Source of the DNA: HGW-17 sp964516435
Lineage (GTDB): Bacteria; Myxococcota_A; Polyangia; HGW-17
NCBI GenBank assembly: GCA_964516435.1
Contig: CAZEZP010000051.1
Coordinates: 1-64,000, forward strand
Direction: 5' to 3'
DNA length: 64,000 nt
The notes under the pieces were generated by a model. That model worked only from the letters and a program-made list of their open reading frames with translations, had not been told where the DNA came from and made no database searches. Positions 1 through 9,500 of the stretch are shown one piece after another (within the stretch, counting starts at the first letter, position 1; every line of letters begins with the position of its first letter). The position numbers and the translations under genes were made by a program.

Positions 1-25
1 ATGGAATCCAGATGGAATCCAGATG
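1..25. repeat. Short 11-bp tandem repeat at the window edge
   Basis: The unit ATGGAATCCAG occurs twice back to back (1-11 and 12-22), followed by a degenerate third copy beginning ATGAAATCC. The array may continue left of the window. The rest of 1-227, downstream of dnaJ, shows no convincing gene and no hairpin with a T-run. Confidence 0.55.
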
Positions 26-227
26 AAATCCCAAAGACCCCCGCGCCCGGATCCGGACGTTCCGGACGCCGGCTTCCGGGATTCCCTCATGGCACGCCAA
101 CAGCGCCGCGCATGCATTTCCACGCGGCCAGCACCCCTGAAACATGGAACTTTAAGGCATTCCCGAATCCGGATCCGGGCGGGCCGAGACGTCGAAATCT
201 TCTCGCTTCTCCAGTTTTCACTGCCGT

Positions 228-1337
228 TCAGCGGTCGCCGCCGAAAAGGCTCCCCAGAAAACTTTTTTTCTCGGATACGCTCTGGCTTTCCAACTCCGCC
301 AACTTGCGAATGAGTTCCTCTTCCCGCGCGGACAGGCGGGTGGGCACCTGCAGTTTCAGATGGACGTGCAGTTTGCCGCGGCGCTTGCCCCCCTCCTGGG
401 AGCCATCCATGTACGGCACGCCGCAGCCTTCCATCGTGAGCACATCCCCCGGCTGGGTGCCGGGCGGCACGTCCAGCGGGCGCAATTCCTCGCCGCCGGG
501 AGCCGGCACCGGGATTTCCAGGCGCGTTCCCAGTGCGGCCTGTGGAAAGGAAATGACCTTTTCCACGTGCAGATCCACGCCATCGCGCACGAACTCCGGG
601 TGCGGCCGCACCTCGACGGTGATGTACAGGTCACCCGGAACTCCATGGTCGGGAGCCGGCTGCCCCTTGCCCCCGAGGCGGATGGTCTGGTTGTGGTCGA
701 TGCCGGCGGGAATGGTCACCTTCAGGGATTCCGTTTTTCCCACTTTGCCCTTTCCCTTGCAATCCGGGCACTTGTGCTTGACGACCGTCCCCTGCCCCTG
801 GCAGGTGGGGCAGGTTTGGGCGAACATGAAAAATCCCTGCCGCAAGGCCACCTGCCCCTGCCCCTTGCAGTTTTCGCAGACGGTGCGGGCCGAGCCTTCG
901 CGCGCCCCGGTGCCGTGGCAGGACTCGCATTCCACCTGACGACGCACGGAAATGCTCTTCTGGGCCCCGAACAGGGCCTCCTGGAAGGTCAGTTCCAGGT
1001 TCATGACGATGTCGTCGCCCTTGCGCCGGCGGGAAGAACGCCCACCGCCAAAAATGTCGCCGAAAATGTCGTCGAAATTGGCGAAGATGTCCTCCATGCT
1101 GGGGCTGGAAGACCCCGGCCCCGAAAACCCGAAGCGGTCGTATTGCCCACGCTTCTCGGGATCCGAAAGAACGGAATAGGCCTCGGCGGCTTCCTTGAAT
1201 TTCTCCTCGGCTTCCTTGTCCCCAGGATTCTTGTCGGGATGATACTTCTGGGCCAGTTTGCGGTAGGCCTTCTTGATTTCGTCGGCGGACGCATCCCGCG
1301 CCACGCCCAGAACTTCGTAATAATCCCGCTTGGACAT
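228..1337 (-). CDS. dnaJ: Chaperone protein DnaJ
   Basis: DnaJ is a cytoplasmic Hsp40 co-chaperone that delivers unfolded clients to DnaK and stimulates its ATPase. The 369-residue product has the full type-I layout. The J domain covers about 1-70 with HPD at 33-35. A short Gly/Phe-rich stretch covers about 70-105. Four CxxCxGxG zinc motifs start near C137, C154, C176 and C190, and a C-terminal substrate domain follows. The ATG at 1337 is preferred over a GTG at 1346 because AGGTGG (1343-1348) sits 5 nt upstream and MSKRDYYEVLG matches the usual DnaJ N terminus. It directly follows the OmpA-like lipoprotein gene, whose stop lies next to the GTG alternative, so the two are likely co-transcribed. 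DnaK and GrpE are not in the window. Confidence 0.97.
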   Translation of the reverse strand: MSKRDYYEVLGVARDASADEIKKAYRKLAQKYHPDKNPGDKEAEEKFKEAAEAYSVLSDPEKRGQYDRFGFSGPGSSSPSMEDIFANFDDIFGDIFGGGRSSRRRKGDDIVMNLELTFQEALFGAQKSISVRRQVECESCHGTGAREGSARTVCENCKGQGQVALRQGFFMFAQTCPTCQGQGTVVKHKCPDCKGKGKVGKTESLKVTIPAGIDHNQTIRLGGKGQPAPDHGVPGDLYITVEVRPHPEFVRDGVDLHVEKVISFPQAALGTRLEIPVPAPGGEELRPLDVPPGTQPGDVLTMEGCGVPYMDGSQEGGKRRGKLHVHLKLQVPTRLSAREEELIRKLAELESQSVSEKKSFLGSLFGGDR

Positions 1338-1346
1338 GCCAGCCAC

Positions 1347-2126
1347 CTACATCACGGGAATTTCCGGCATGATGGTGATTTCGATACGCCGGTTGAACTT
1401 CTTGTTCTCCTCCGAGTCATTGGGCTTGACCGGCTGGAACTCCGAATAGCCGGCCGCCGAGAGCATCCGAGGCGGCACGCCGGCTTCCTGCAGCACCCGC
1501 ACCACGGCCACCGCCCGCATGGCGGACAGTTCCCAGTTGTCATTGAACCCCGAACGCTTCACCGGGTCGTCATCCGTATGGCCCGCCACCTGGAAATGCC
1601 GGTTGGAGAACTGGGAGAGCACCGCCGCCACGTCGCGCAGCGCCGCCACGCCCTCCTCGCGCACCTTGACCTTGCCGGGATCGAACAGGATGTTGGCCTT
1701 GAGCTTGATGACCAGGCGTCCATTGAAATTGACCACCTCCAGATTGCCGGCATCGATGAGTTTGCGAAAGCGTTCCTCCAGTTGCTTGAGGGTGCGCATG
1801 CGCTCCTCGGCCTCGGCACGCGCGCGGCGCAGTTCCTCGAGTTCCTCGCGGGTCGCTTCCAGTTGGTCCTTGAGCGTGCCGGCCTCGCCCTTGGCCTGGG
1901 CATGGCGCTCCTTCCATTCCTTCACTTCCGTTTCGAAGCGCCCGATGGCGGCGTTCTTGAGATCCATCTCCTTCTTCAGGCGCTCCCGTTCCTGCTCCAG
2001 CGTGTCCTTTTCCATCTTCAACTTGCGATAGGCCGACACCTGGGACTCATATTTGCTTTTGGATACACACCCGAGTCCTGGAAGGACGAACACGAACAAC
2101 AGGGGAAACAAGCGGATTGCATGCAT
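1347..2126 (-). CDS. OmpA-family peptidoglycan-associated lipoprotein with coiled coil
   Basis: The 259-residue product has a lipoprotein signal ending LPGLGC (C20). A long charged coiled coil spans about 27-125, and an OmpA/MotB C-terminal domain spans about 135-255. The domain carries the ILFDPG strand near 146-151, the GHTDD motif at 182-186, the NWELS motif near 197 and the terminal NRRIEI. The family binds diaminopimelate in peptidoglycan, so this protein probably tethers the outer membrane to the wall through a coiled-coil spacer. It lies between a Bax-inhibitor-like gene and dnaJ on the same strand. It resembles Pal or YiaD-type lipoproteins, but the long coiled coil sets it apart from Pal, so no symbol is given. 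Confidence 0.88.
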   Translation of the reverse strand: MHAIRLFPLLFVFVLPGLGCVSKSKYESQVSAYRKLKMEKDTLEQERERLKKEMDLKNAAIGRFETEVKEWKERHAQAKGEAGTLKDQLEATREELEELRRARAEAEERMRTLKQLEERFRKLIDAGNLEVVNFNGRLVIKLKANILFDPGKVKVREEGVAALRDVAAVLSQFSNRHFQVAGHTDDDPVKRSGFNDNWELSAMRAVAVVRVLQEAGVPPRMLSAAGYSEFQPVKPNDSEENKKFNRRIEITIMPEIPVM

Positions 2127-2195
2127 GATTAAAATCTCCCGTTCTACCCGGGCGTCATCGATGCGTCCGGACTGCGGCCCAAAAATCGTGGAGAA

Positions 2196-2897
2196 TCAGT
2201 CCCGGTTGCCGCTGAGGATGGTCAACAGGTTCAGGATGTAGATGAACAGGCCGACCAGGTCGATAAACAGCATCCATGCGGCCGACACGGCCTCGTCCTC
2301 ATGGACGCGATGCAGGATTTGCGAAGTGTCGAACAGGATGTACATGGCGAAAATGGCCGTTCCGCCCGCCGACACCAGCAGGTGGAACATGGTGGATTTC
2401 ACGAAGAAGCCCACGATCACGGCGCCCAGGAGCACGAAAATCAGGACGGAGAGCACGCCGCCCAGGAAAGAGAAGTCCTTCTTCGTCACGTGAACGAAAG
2501 CCGTCAGCCCCCCGAACACCAGCAGCGACAGGATGGCGGCCTGGGCGAAGATGGTTCCGAGTCCGGCTTCGGCATAGACCTTGGCCAGAATACCCAGGAA
2601 CAGGCCCTCCAGGATGCCATAGACGGCAAAGAGAAGCAGGTTGACGCCCTTGATGTTGCGCGTGAAGGCGCCCAGCACCAGGACGCCCAGCGGCGCGAAC
2701 AGGAGCGTGTAGAACAAGCCGCTGGAAATGGGCAGTTCCACTTTCTTGAATGCCACGAATCCGGCCGCCACCATCAGCGCGACGACCCCGAAGAGCAGAT
2801 TGTAGACCTTGGCGATGAACACGCCGCGTGCGGCCGCATCCATATAGGCCACGCCGTTTTCAACCTGTTCACCTCGAAATGATTTCAACATGGCCAT
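2196..2897 (-). CDS. Bax inhibitor-1/YccA family integral membrane protein
   Basis: The 233-residue protein has about seven hydrophobic helices and the BI-1 family's late segment with an Asp pair between the last helices (FDTSQILH... FIDLVGLFIYILNLL). Family members are inner-membrane proteins. Some act as pH-sensitive calcium leaks, and E. coli YccA modulates FtsH. The ATG at 2897 is chosen because GAAAGGAG (2905-2912) lies 7 nt upstream; a longer reading frame adds a polar, Cys-containing leader without a ribosome site. It has its own good promoter just upstream (2954-2981), so it starts a transcript that probably continues into the OmpA-like gene and dnaJ. Confidence 0.9.
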   Translation of the reverse strand: MAMLKSFRGEQVENGVAYMDAAARGVFIAKVYNLLFGVVALMVAAGFVAFKKVELPISSGLFYTLLFAPLGVLVLGAFTRNIKGVNLLLFAVYGILEGLFLGILAKVYAEAGLGTIFAQAAILSLLVFGGLTAFVHVTKKDFSFLGGVLSVLIFVLLGAVIVGFFVKSTMFHLLVSAGGTAIFAMYILFDTSQILHRVHEDEAVSAAWMLFIDLVGLFIYILNLLTILSGNRD

Positions 2898-2953
2898 GAT
2901 GATACTCCTTTCAGGGCGATGAAATCGGCCCTCGCATGGACAAGCTGCATCGT

Positions 2954-2981
2954 ATGATAATCCCCCGATCCAAAATTTCAA
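2954..2981 (-). promoter_or_regulatory. Sigma-70-type promoter for the BI-1-like gene
   Basis: On the minus strand a -35 TTGAAA (2981-2976) is separated by 16 bp from a -10 TATCAT (2959-2954). Each hexamer matches five of six consensus positions. Transcription would start near 2947, about 50 nt before the ATG at 2897. Confidence 0.55.
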
Positions 2982-2993
2982 TACCCAAATCCC

Positions 2994-3977
2994 TTATGGA
3001 CAGAAATTCACAGCGGGTGGCTTGGCCATCTGCCGATCCACCAGGTACTTGTTCTGCAGTCCCAGCAGCCATTCCATACCTTTCTGCTGGAGCATGGAAG
3101 AAGTCAGTTCCTCCTTCAACTTGTCCCGCACCTGCTCGTAGGGAAGGTATCCAGACTCGATGCGCTCGAGTATTTCCACGAACCAGACTCCCGAAGCCGT
3201 GCGAATGGGCCCCAGGATGGCTCCCTCCCCGGGTGCATTCCCGGACGGAGGGAACAGGACCTGGTCCAGCGCGGGCGCATACGTGCCCCGCGTCACATCG
3301 GTGCGAAGCCCGCCGGCAGAGGCGCTGCGAGCCTTGGAGTGGGCCCGCACCAGTTGCTCGAAAGGAGTCTTTTCGCTCAGCGCACGTGCAATGGCGCGCA
3401 GCCTTTCGGGCGATGCTTCCTTTTCCGGGAGATACAATTCCCGCACGGAGACCCGCTCCTCCGCGTTGGCCTCGCGCACCTTCTGCTGGTAGTAGGAACG
3501 AATGGCCTGCTCCTCCACATTGACCGAGAGCTTCACCACCTCGTTGAGCAGGCGGCTGCGCAGCAACTGGCGCCGCACGTCCTTGCGCCACTGCAGGTAG
3601 GGATAGTTCTGCGATTCCAGTTTCTCGCGCAACTGCTGCAGGCTTTCGAACCGGTTCTGCCGCACCAGCATCTCGATGGTGGAATCCAGTTCGGTCGAAT
3701 CGACATAGATGTTGTGCTTTTGCGCCTCCAGTTCCATCAGGACGTTGGCGATTTCATCCTTCATCGCCTCTGCCCAGATGTCTTCCAGCGCTCGATCCCG
3801 CTCGGCGCCTGGGGGCAACTGGCATACCTGCGCCAGATAGGGCGCCATTTTCAGGCGCATGTCGGAAACGAGAATGATCTGCGTCCCCACCACCACCGCC
3901 ACACCATCCACCAGCCGCGGCCGGGCCGAAGGCGCCGCCATCAGCAGCAAGGAAAGAAACCACGAAAAAGCGGGCAT
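2994..3977 (-). CDS. SurA-like periplasmic peptidyl-prolyl isomerase/chaperone
   Basis: The 327-residue secreted protein has an N-terminal hydrophobic leader (about 1-18). A SurA-type N-terminal chaperone region follows, opening with VDGVAVVVGTQIILVSDM. A single parvulin-like domain lies at about 178-290 (VSVRELYLP ... GGLR ... GPIRTASGVWFVEILE). SurA proteins hold unfolded outer-membrane proteins in the periplasm. It is the third of three consecutive parvulin-type genes after mfd, with only 18 bp to the preceding one. One parvulin domain instead of two is common outside enterobacteria, so it is called SurA-like without a symbol. Confidence 0.85.
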   Translation of the reverse strand: MPAFSWFLSLLLMAAPSARPRLVDGVAVVVGTQIILVSDMRLKMAPYLAQVCQLPPGAERDRALEDIWAEAMKDEIANVLMELEAQKHNIYVDSTELDSTIEMLVRQNRFESLQQLREKLESQNYPYLQWRKDVRRQLLRSRLLNEVVKLSVNVEEQAIRSYYQQKVREANAEERVSVRELYLPEKEASPERLRAIARALSEKTPFEQLVRAHSKARSASAGGLRTDVTRGTYAPALDQVLFPPSGNAPGEGAILGPIRTASGVWFVEILERIESGYLPYEQVRDKLKEELTSSMLQQKGMEWLLGLQNKYLVDRQMAKPPAVNFCP

Positions 3978-3995
3978 CGAAGGTCGACCTCGTTC

Positions 3996-5159
3996 CTACT
4001 GCATGGGAGGAGCCGGAGGCGGAACCGGACCAGGAGCCGGAGGCGGCACCGCACCCGGCGCCGGAGGCGGAACCGGACCAGGAGCCGGAGGCGGATTTCC
4101 GCCCGGCCCCGGCATCATGCCCGGCCCCGGAGGCAGAGTCATGGGACGTCCGGGAAGGCCGAAGTCGGGGCCCGGCCCCGTCTGCGTGGTGGTATCCACC
4201 TTCACCAGCGCCAGTTTGTCCTTGTGGATCTTGATGTTCGCCTTCGCCCGCAATTCCTCGATGTACTTCTGGAATTCCTTCTGCTGGCGGTCCGTCAGGA
4301 TGCGGCGCTTGAGTTGATCCTTCACGTCGTCGAGCTTCTTGTCCACAGCCGGGCTGATGCCCGACATGCGCAGCACGGCCCAGCCCTTGGCCACCTTGAT
4401 GGGGCCCGCCACGTCGCCCGCCTTGGCCATGGCGAACGTCGCATCCACGATGGCCTTCTCGATATTCTTGTCTTCCTTTTCAAAGAACGGCAGCAGACCG
4501 GAGCGGTTCTTGGTCTCCTCATCGATGCTGTGGGTCTTCACGAGTTCCTGGAACGCACGCAGATCGCCGGCGGCCTTGTCCACCTCGACGCGGACCTGCT
4601 TGGCCTTCTCCTCGTCCGCCACCACGATGATGCCCACCCGGCGGCGCTCCGGACGCTGGAACTCCACGATGTGCTTGTCATAGTAGTCCTTCACTTCGTC
4701 ATCCGTGATCTGATCCAGCGTCACGCGGCTTTCGATGACCAGTTGGCGCTGCCGGTGAATCATGACGCGCTTGGCGGCCTCGACCACTTCCGGGTTCTTG
4801 TCGAGTCCCTGCTTGCGCGCCTCCATGGCCAGCACCTCGAAATCGATGGTCGCATCAAGGAATTTCCTCTTTTCATCCTCGCTTGCATAGCGCTTGCGCA
4901 CGAAGGGAATCTGCTGGTTGATGCGCTGCTCCAGGTCGGCCACCGTGATGGTGCGATCTCCGATGATCGCCAGCGGCTTGGCCTTGTCGCCGGCATCGGC
5001 CGCGGCAGGAGCTCCCGCCGGAGCCGGTTTCGCGGCATCGGGCTTGACCGGAGGCGTAGCCGTCTCGGCCGCCCGCACCATGTATCCGCCCACCGTCAGG
5101 AAGCCGGCGGCGGCGCCAACGAACAACCCTGTCCTGAACAAGTTCTTCATCTTCTTCAT
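3996..5159 (-). CDS. Membrane-anchored parvulin-type PPIase with Pro-rich tail
   Basis: The 387-residue product has one N-terminal hydrophobic segment (about 8-30) that is either a signal anchor or an uncleaved signal. A low-complexity Ala/Pro linker follows to about 65, then a SurA/PrsA-like N region and a parvulin domain (RVGIIVVADEEKA ... GLLPFF ... GPIKVAKGWAVLRM). The last 50 residues are a Pro/Gly tail with an 8-residue repeat PPPAPG(P/A)V. The start at ATG 5159 is supported by AGGTG 6 nt upstream; an in-frame GTG lies at 5168. It sits between two other foldase genes. The Pro-rich tail is unusual for the family and could be a wall-spanning or protein-binding extension. Confidence 0.85.
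   Translation of the reverse strand: MKKMKNLFRTGLFVGAAAGFLTVGGYMVRAAETATPPVKPDAAKPAPAGAPAAADAGDKAKPLAIIGDRTITVADLEQRINQQIPFVRKRYASEDEKRKFLDATIDFEVLAMEARKQGLDKNPEVVEAAKRVMIHRQRQLVIESRVTLDQITDDEVKDYYDKHIVEFQRPERRRVGIIVVADEEKAKQVRVEVDKAAGDLRAFQELVKTHSIDEETKNRSGLLPFFEKEDKNIEKAIVDATFAMAKAGDVAGPIKVAKGWAVLRMSGISPAVDKKLDDVKDQLKRRILTDRQQKEFQKYIEELRAKANIKIHKDKLALVKVDTTTQTGPGPDFGLPGRPMTLPPGPGMMPGPGGNPPPAPGPVPPPAPGAVPPPAPGPVPPPAPPMQ
4009..4094. repeat. 24-bp in-frame tandem repeat encoding a Pro-rich tail
   Basis: About 3.5 copies of a 24-bp unit (4009-4032, 4033-4056, 4057-4080, partial 4081-4094) encode the 8-residue PPPAPGPV/PPPAPGAV repeat at the C terminus of the middle foldase. Copies are nearly identical and stay in frame. 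Confidence 0.85.
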
Positions 5160-5210
5160 GGTTTTCACCTGTTCAAATCCTCGATTCCATAAATAATGTT
5201 CCTTCCATCA

Positions 5211-6452
5211 TCAGGGCGTCACCGGAGGAACCGGCATCTTGTGCATGTCATCCTCCGGCGTCGTCTCGGTCAGGTCCACGGTCACCAACTTGAGGTTTTC
5301 CGGGAATTCCTTGACTCCGTACTGGGTCTTCAACTGGTTGACCCAGTCCTGATACTGCCGCGTGATCATGTCGCGCTCCACCAGCCGCTGCAGGCGGGGC
5401 TTGGCCTGCTCGAAATCAATGTTGATGGCCTTGCGCAGGTTGTAGCGGCGCAGGATGTGCCAGCCCTTGGACGTCTGCACAGGCGCGGAAATGGCATTGT
5501 CTTCCTTGAGCGACCACAGTGCATTCACGATGGCCTTGTCGAAGGCCGGGTCGTCTTTCGTCACGGCCCGATGCTTCTCGTCGCCGAGCAGGCCGCCGCG
5601 GTCCTTGCCTTCCGTGTCGATGGTGTATTTTTCCACCATGTCGCGCCACATCTTGCTGCGGGCCGCCTCGTTGGTCTCCGCCGTGAGCTCCTTGTAGAGC
5701 TTGTCGGCTTCGGCCTTGGTCTTCACCACGATCTGCGCCGCGATCAGTCCTTCGGGCTGCACGAACTGGTCCTTGTTCTCTTCGTAGTACTTCTTCATGT
5801 CTTCTTCGGTGACGTTCAGGTTCTTGCGGATTTCCGCGATCTTGTCGCGGCGCAGGATGTCCACCATCCGCTTCTCCGCGGCATCCCTCACCACCGGGTC
5901 GTCCTCGAGCTTGGCAGCCTTGGCCGCATCATACAGCAGCATCTCCTGGATGATGTTGGTGTTCAGGAATTCCTCCTTCTTCTCGTCGGAGGCATACATG
6001 CGACGCCATGCCGGGGGACGGGCATTGATTTTTTCATACAGTTCCCCCACCGTGATGATCGCCCCATTGACCTCGGCCACGGGCAGTTTCTTCTGCTCCT
6101 CGGTCAACTCCGTGCTCGGAGGAGCCGTTTCCTTGGGCGCGGCGATTCCCAGTTCCGCAAAGGCCTTCGCCGTAAAATAATAATTTTTTCCATCGATGCC
6201 TTGATACGGCTTCTGCGCGCTGCGCTGGGCATCGAAGCCGGGCGCTGCCTTGGGAGCGGCTTCCAGGGAAGCCACCGGGATGTATTCCTTGCCGTCCACA
6301 CCTTTGTACACCTTGCCCTGCTCCAGATTGGCCTTCTCGGCCGCCGAACCGGGCTCCACGTAGAACTGGGGCTGCTTCTTCTTGGGGGCGCACGCCGCCA
6401 CCCACAACACGATGGCCAACATCCACAAAGGCTTGAACTTCAACACAGTCAT
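5211..6452 (-). CDS. Parvulin-type PPIase lipoprotein
   Basis: The 413-residue product has a lipoprotein signal ending VAAC (C21). Two short similar motifs, YKGVDGKEY (about 49-57) and YQGIDGKNY (about 83-91), precede the foldase part and look like an internal duplication. A SurA-like N region and a parvulin domain follow (AAQIVVKTKAEA ... GGLLG ... TSKGWHILRR). It likely works in the periplasm at the outer membrane as a PrsA/PpiD-style folding factor. It is the first gene after mfd (54 bp apart) and is followed by two more foldases. The arrangement implies one transcript for three division-of-labour foldases. Confidence 0.85.
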   Translation of the reverse strand: MTVLKFKPLWMLAIVLWVAACAPKKKQPQFYVEPGSAAEKANLEQGKVYKGVDGKEYIPVASLEAAPKAAPGFDAQRSAQKPYQGIDGKNYYFTAKAFAELGIAAPKETAPPSTELTEEQKKLPVAEVNGAIITVGELYEKINARPPAWRRMYASDEKKEEFLNTNIIQEMLLYDAAKAAKLEDDPVVRDAAEKRMVDILRRDKIAEIRKNLNVTEEDMKKYYEENKDQFVQPEGLIAAQIVVKTKAEADKLYKELTAETNEAARSKMWRDMVEKYTIDTEGKDRGGLLGDEKHRAVTKDDPAFDKAIVNALWSLKEDNAISAPVQTSKGWHILRRYNLRKAINIDFEQAKPRLQRLVERDMITRQYQDWVNQLKTQYGVKEFPENLKLVTVDLTETTPEDDMHKMPVPPVTP

Positions 6453-6506
6453 TTTCTCAACCTCTCTTCTTGCGACAGGAAACGGAAATCCTGATTTTTC
6501 GCAGTT

Positions 6507-9500
6507 TCAGGACCCCGTTTGCAGGTCCGATCGAGTAACACAGTCCAGAAGCGTTTGCAAGTGGCGCCCCGCCTGCGTCAGGCGGGCCCGGGACTCGCTT
6601 GCGGGCACATCCACCACGGCCGTCAACTGCTGTCCCGACAGGGTGAACGGAAACCCTTTCTGGCGCATCCGTTCGACCAGGACGGCAGGAGACACCCGCG
6701 TGTGCCGGTCGAGATGCACCGTCAACCGCTTTCCCTGCAACCCTATTCCCACGGCATTGAGGGCACGGGCCAGCACCTTCAGTTCCATCAGCGCCAGATA
6801 CAGTTCACCCTCGGGCTCCGGCACGCCGTAGCGGTCGGTCAGAACCTCGCGCAAACTTTCCAGCGTGTCCATGTCCCGCGCCATGCCGAGCCGCCGGTAC
6901 CAGACGATGCGCTCGGCCGGATCGGGGATGTAGGTCTCCGAGAAATACGCCGCCACGTCCACCCGCAGCTCCGGGTCGTTTTCCACGGGAGGCTCCTCGT
7001 GGCGCAGCCGGGCGGCCACGTCGCGCACGATTTCCAGATAGGTGTCGAATCCCACCTGCGCCATCATGCCCGACTGCTTCGCGCCCAGCACTTCGCCGGC
7101 CCCCCGGATTTCCAGGTCCTCCGCGGCCAGGGCGAAGCCGGAACCCAGTTGGGTGTGCCGCTGCAGGGCCAGAAGCCGGCGGCGGGCTTCGAACGTGACC
7201 GCCTTCTCCGGCAGGAAGAAGTAGGCGAACGCTCGAACGTTCTTTCGCCCCACCCGCCCGCGCAACTGATACAACTGCGCCAGCCCGAACAGGTGGCTGT
7301 CCATCACCAGCAGGGTGTTGGCGCGCGAAATGTCCAGCCCGCTCTCGATGATGGAAGTGCTCACCAGCACGTCGATGGCGCCGTGCAGGAAATCGAACAT
7401 CACCCGCTCCAGGCGGGCGGCATCCATCTGGCCATGCGCCACGCCCACCCGCATTCCGGGCACCCACTCGGCCACCAGCGCCGCCCATTCCTCCACCGAA
7501 CGGGATGCCGCGTTCCCGGCGCTCCCCACGCGCGGGGCCACCACGAACACCTGCCCGCCGCGGGCATGCTCGCGCAGGATGGCTTCCCGCACCACGTTCG
7601 GGTCCAGCGGCGCCACGAACGTGCGCACGGCCAGCCGCTCCTGGGGCGGCGTATTGATCAGCGAGATGTCGCGCAATCCCACCAACCCCATCTGCAGGGT
7701 GCGCGGAATGGGCGTGGCCGACAGGGTGAGCACGTCGAGATTGCTCTTCCAGAAGCGGAACTGCTCCTTCTGCGCCACCCCGAATTTTTGTTCTTCATCC
7801 ACGATCAGCAGCCCGAGCCGGGCGAAATGCACGTCCCGCGACAGCAGCCGGTGGGTTCCGATGACGATGTCCACGCGCCCGTCGGCCACGCCGGCCAGAA
7901 TCTCCCGCTGCGCCGCGGGGGATGTAAAGCGGGAGAGCGCCGCCACCCGCACCGGGAAACCCGCCATGCGCTCGGAAAACGTGCGCAGATGCTGCTCCAC
8001 CAGCAGGGTCGTGGGTGCCAGAACGGCCACCTGGCGGCCGCCGGCCACCACGAAGAACGCCGCGCGCAGGGCCACTTCGGTCTTGCCATACCCCACGTCC
8101 CCGCATACCAGCCGATCCATGGGCTTTTCCCCCGTCAGGTCAGCGAAGACGTCTTCGATGGCCTTCTGCTGGTCGGGCGTCTCCTCGTAGGGGAACGTGG
8201 CCGCAAACGAGAGCACCATGGGGTCATCGGGCGAGAGGGGCACGGGCGGGCGGCTGTCCCGGGCCGTGGCCGCCTGCAGCAGCCGTTCGGCCAGATCCTG
8301 CACGCGTTCGGACACCTTCTTCTTGGTGGCCGCCCACGTCTTCCCCCCCAGTTTGTCCAGTTTCACCTTTTCCGCCGCCCCGCCGCTCCAGGGCGAGAGT
8401 TGCGAAATCCGGTGCACGGGAAGGTAGAGCCTGTCCCCGCCCTCGTATTCCAGCAGGAGGAAATCCCCGGGAATGCCGCCGGGGCTTTCCCGGAAGAGCC
8501 CGCGAAAGATTCCCACCCCGTGCACGGCATGCACGACCAGGTCCCCCTCGGAGATGCCCTGCACGGATTCCAGCGCCGGCCGGGTCCGCCCCCTGCGCGC
8601 CGGCGCCGCGGAAGCCTTCACGCCGAAGAACTCCTCTTCCGTGAACACCGGTGGCAGCGACTCGCTGTCGAACCCCCGCTGCAGATGCCCCCGACGGACC
8701 AGCACCACCCCCGGCCGCAACTGCGAGAACACATCGGCATCCGGAGGAGGGACATGCAGCGAAAACCCGGATTCCTCCAGAATGCGGGCCACCGCAGAAT
8801 GGGCCGGATCATCCACGGTCAGAAGAACCGGGCACCGCCCCGCCTCCACATGGGCAAAAAGCGCCTGCCGCAAATGGTCCAGGCGCTCCTCGCGCACCGG
8901 ACATGGCGTGTGGGGACGCCCGTCGAGTTCCACGCCCCGCCCGTCGGGGGAAATTCCCGGGTGCAGTTCGAAGCGCTCCCCGGCATCGGCATCCCACAGG
9001 GAATCCACGAGGTAGAACGACTCCACCGGAAACGCCAACTGCCGTTCGGCCACGCGGGCGTCGAAACGGGCACGCTCCGCATCGATCCACTGATGGAAGG
9101 CGTTTTCCACGGCAGGCGGGTTTTCCACGACCACCCGGGTTCCGGCCGGGAAATACGTCCACAGCGGCACCAGGACTTCGTGGTACAGGGGGACGAGCGC
9201 CTCCATGCCGAAAAAGTCCTCGCCGGCCTCCACGCGCTCCAGGATCATCCGGGTCTTGGAGGACGGATAGGCCACCGCATCCGCGCGCGCATAGAGGCGT
9301 TCGCGAACGCCCCGCGGGTCGCCGAGCACGCATTCGCGCACGGGATACACGAGCAGTTCGTCCACGGTCCGGAAGCGTTTCTGCGTCTGCGGGTCGAACA
9401 GGTGGATCTGCTCTACCTCGTCGTCGAAATACGTGATGCGCGCCGGAAATCCCTCCGCGGGAACAAAGACGTCCACCACCTGACCCCGCACGGCGAAAGT

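Noticed and set aside
5168..5182. tRNA T-arm-like sequence GTTCAAATCC
   Set aside because: The gap between the two foldase genes is only about 50 bp, too short for a tRNA, and no other arm can be built.
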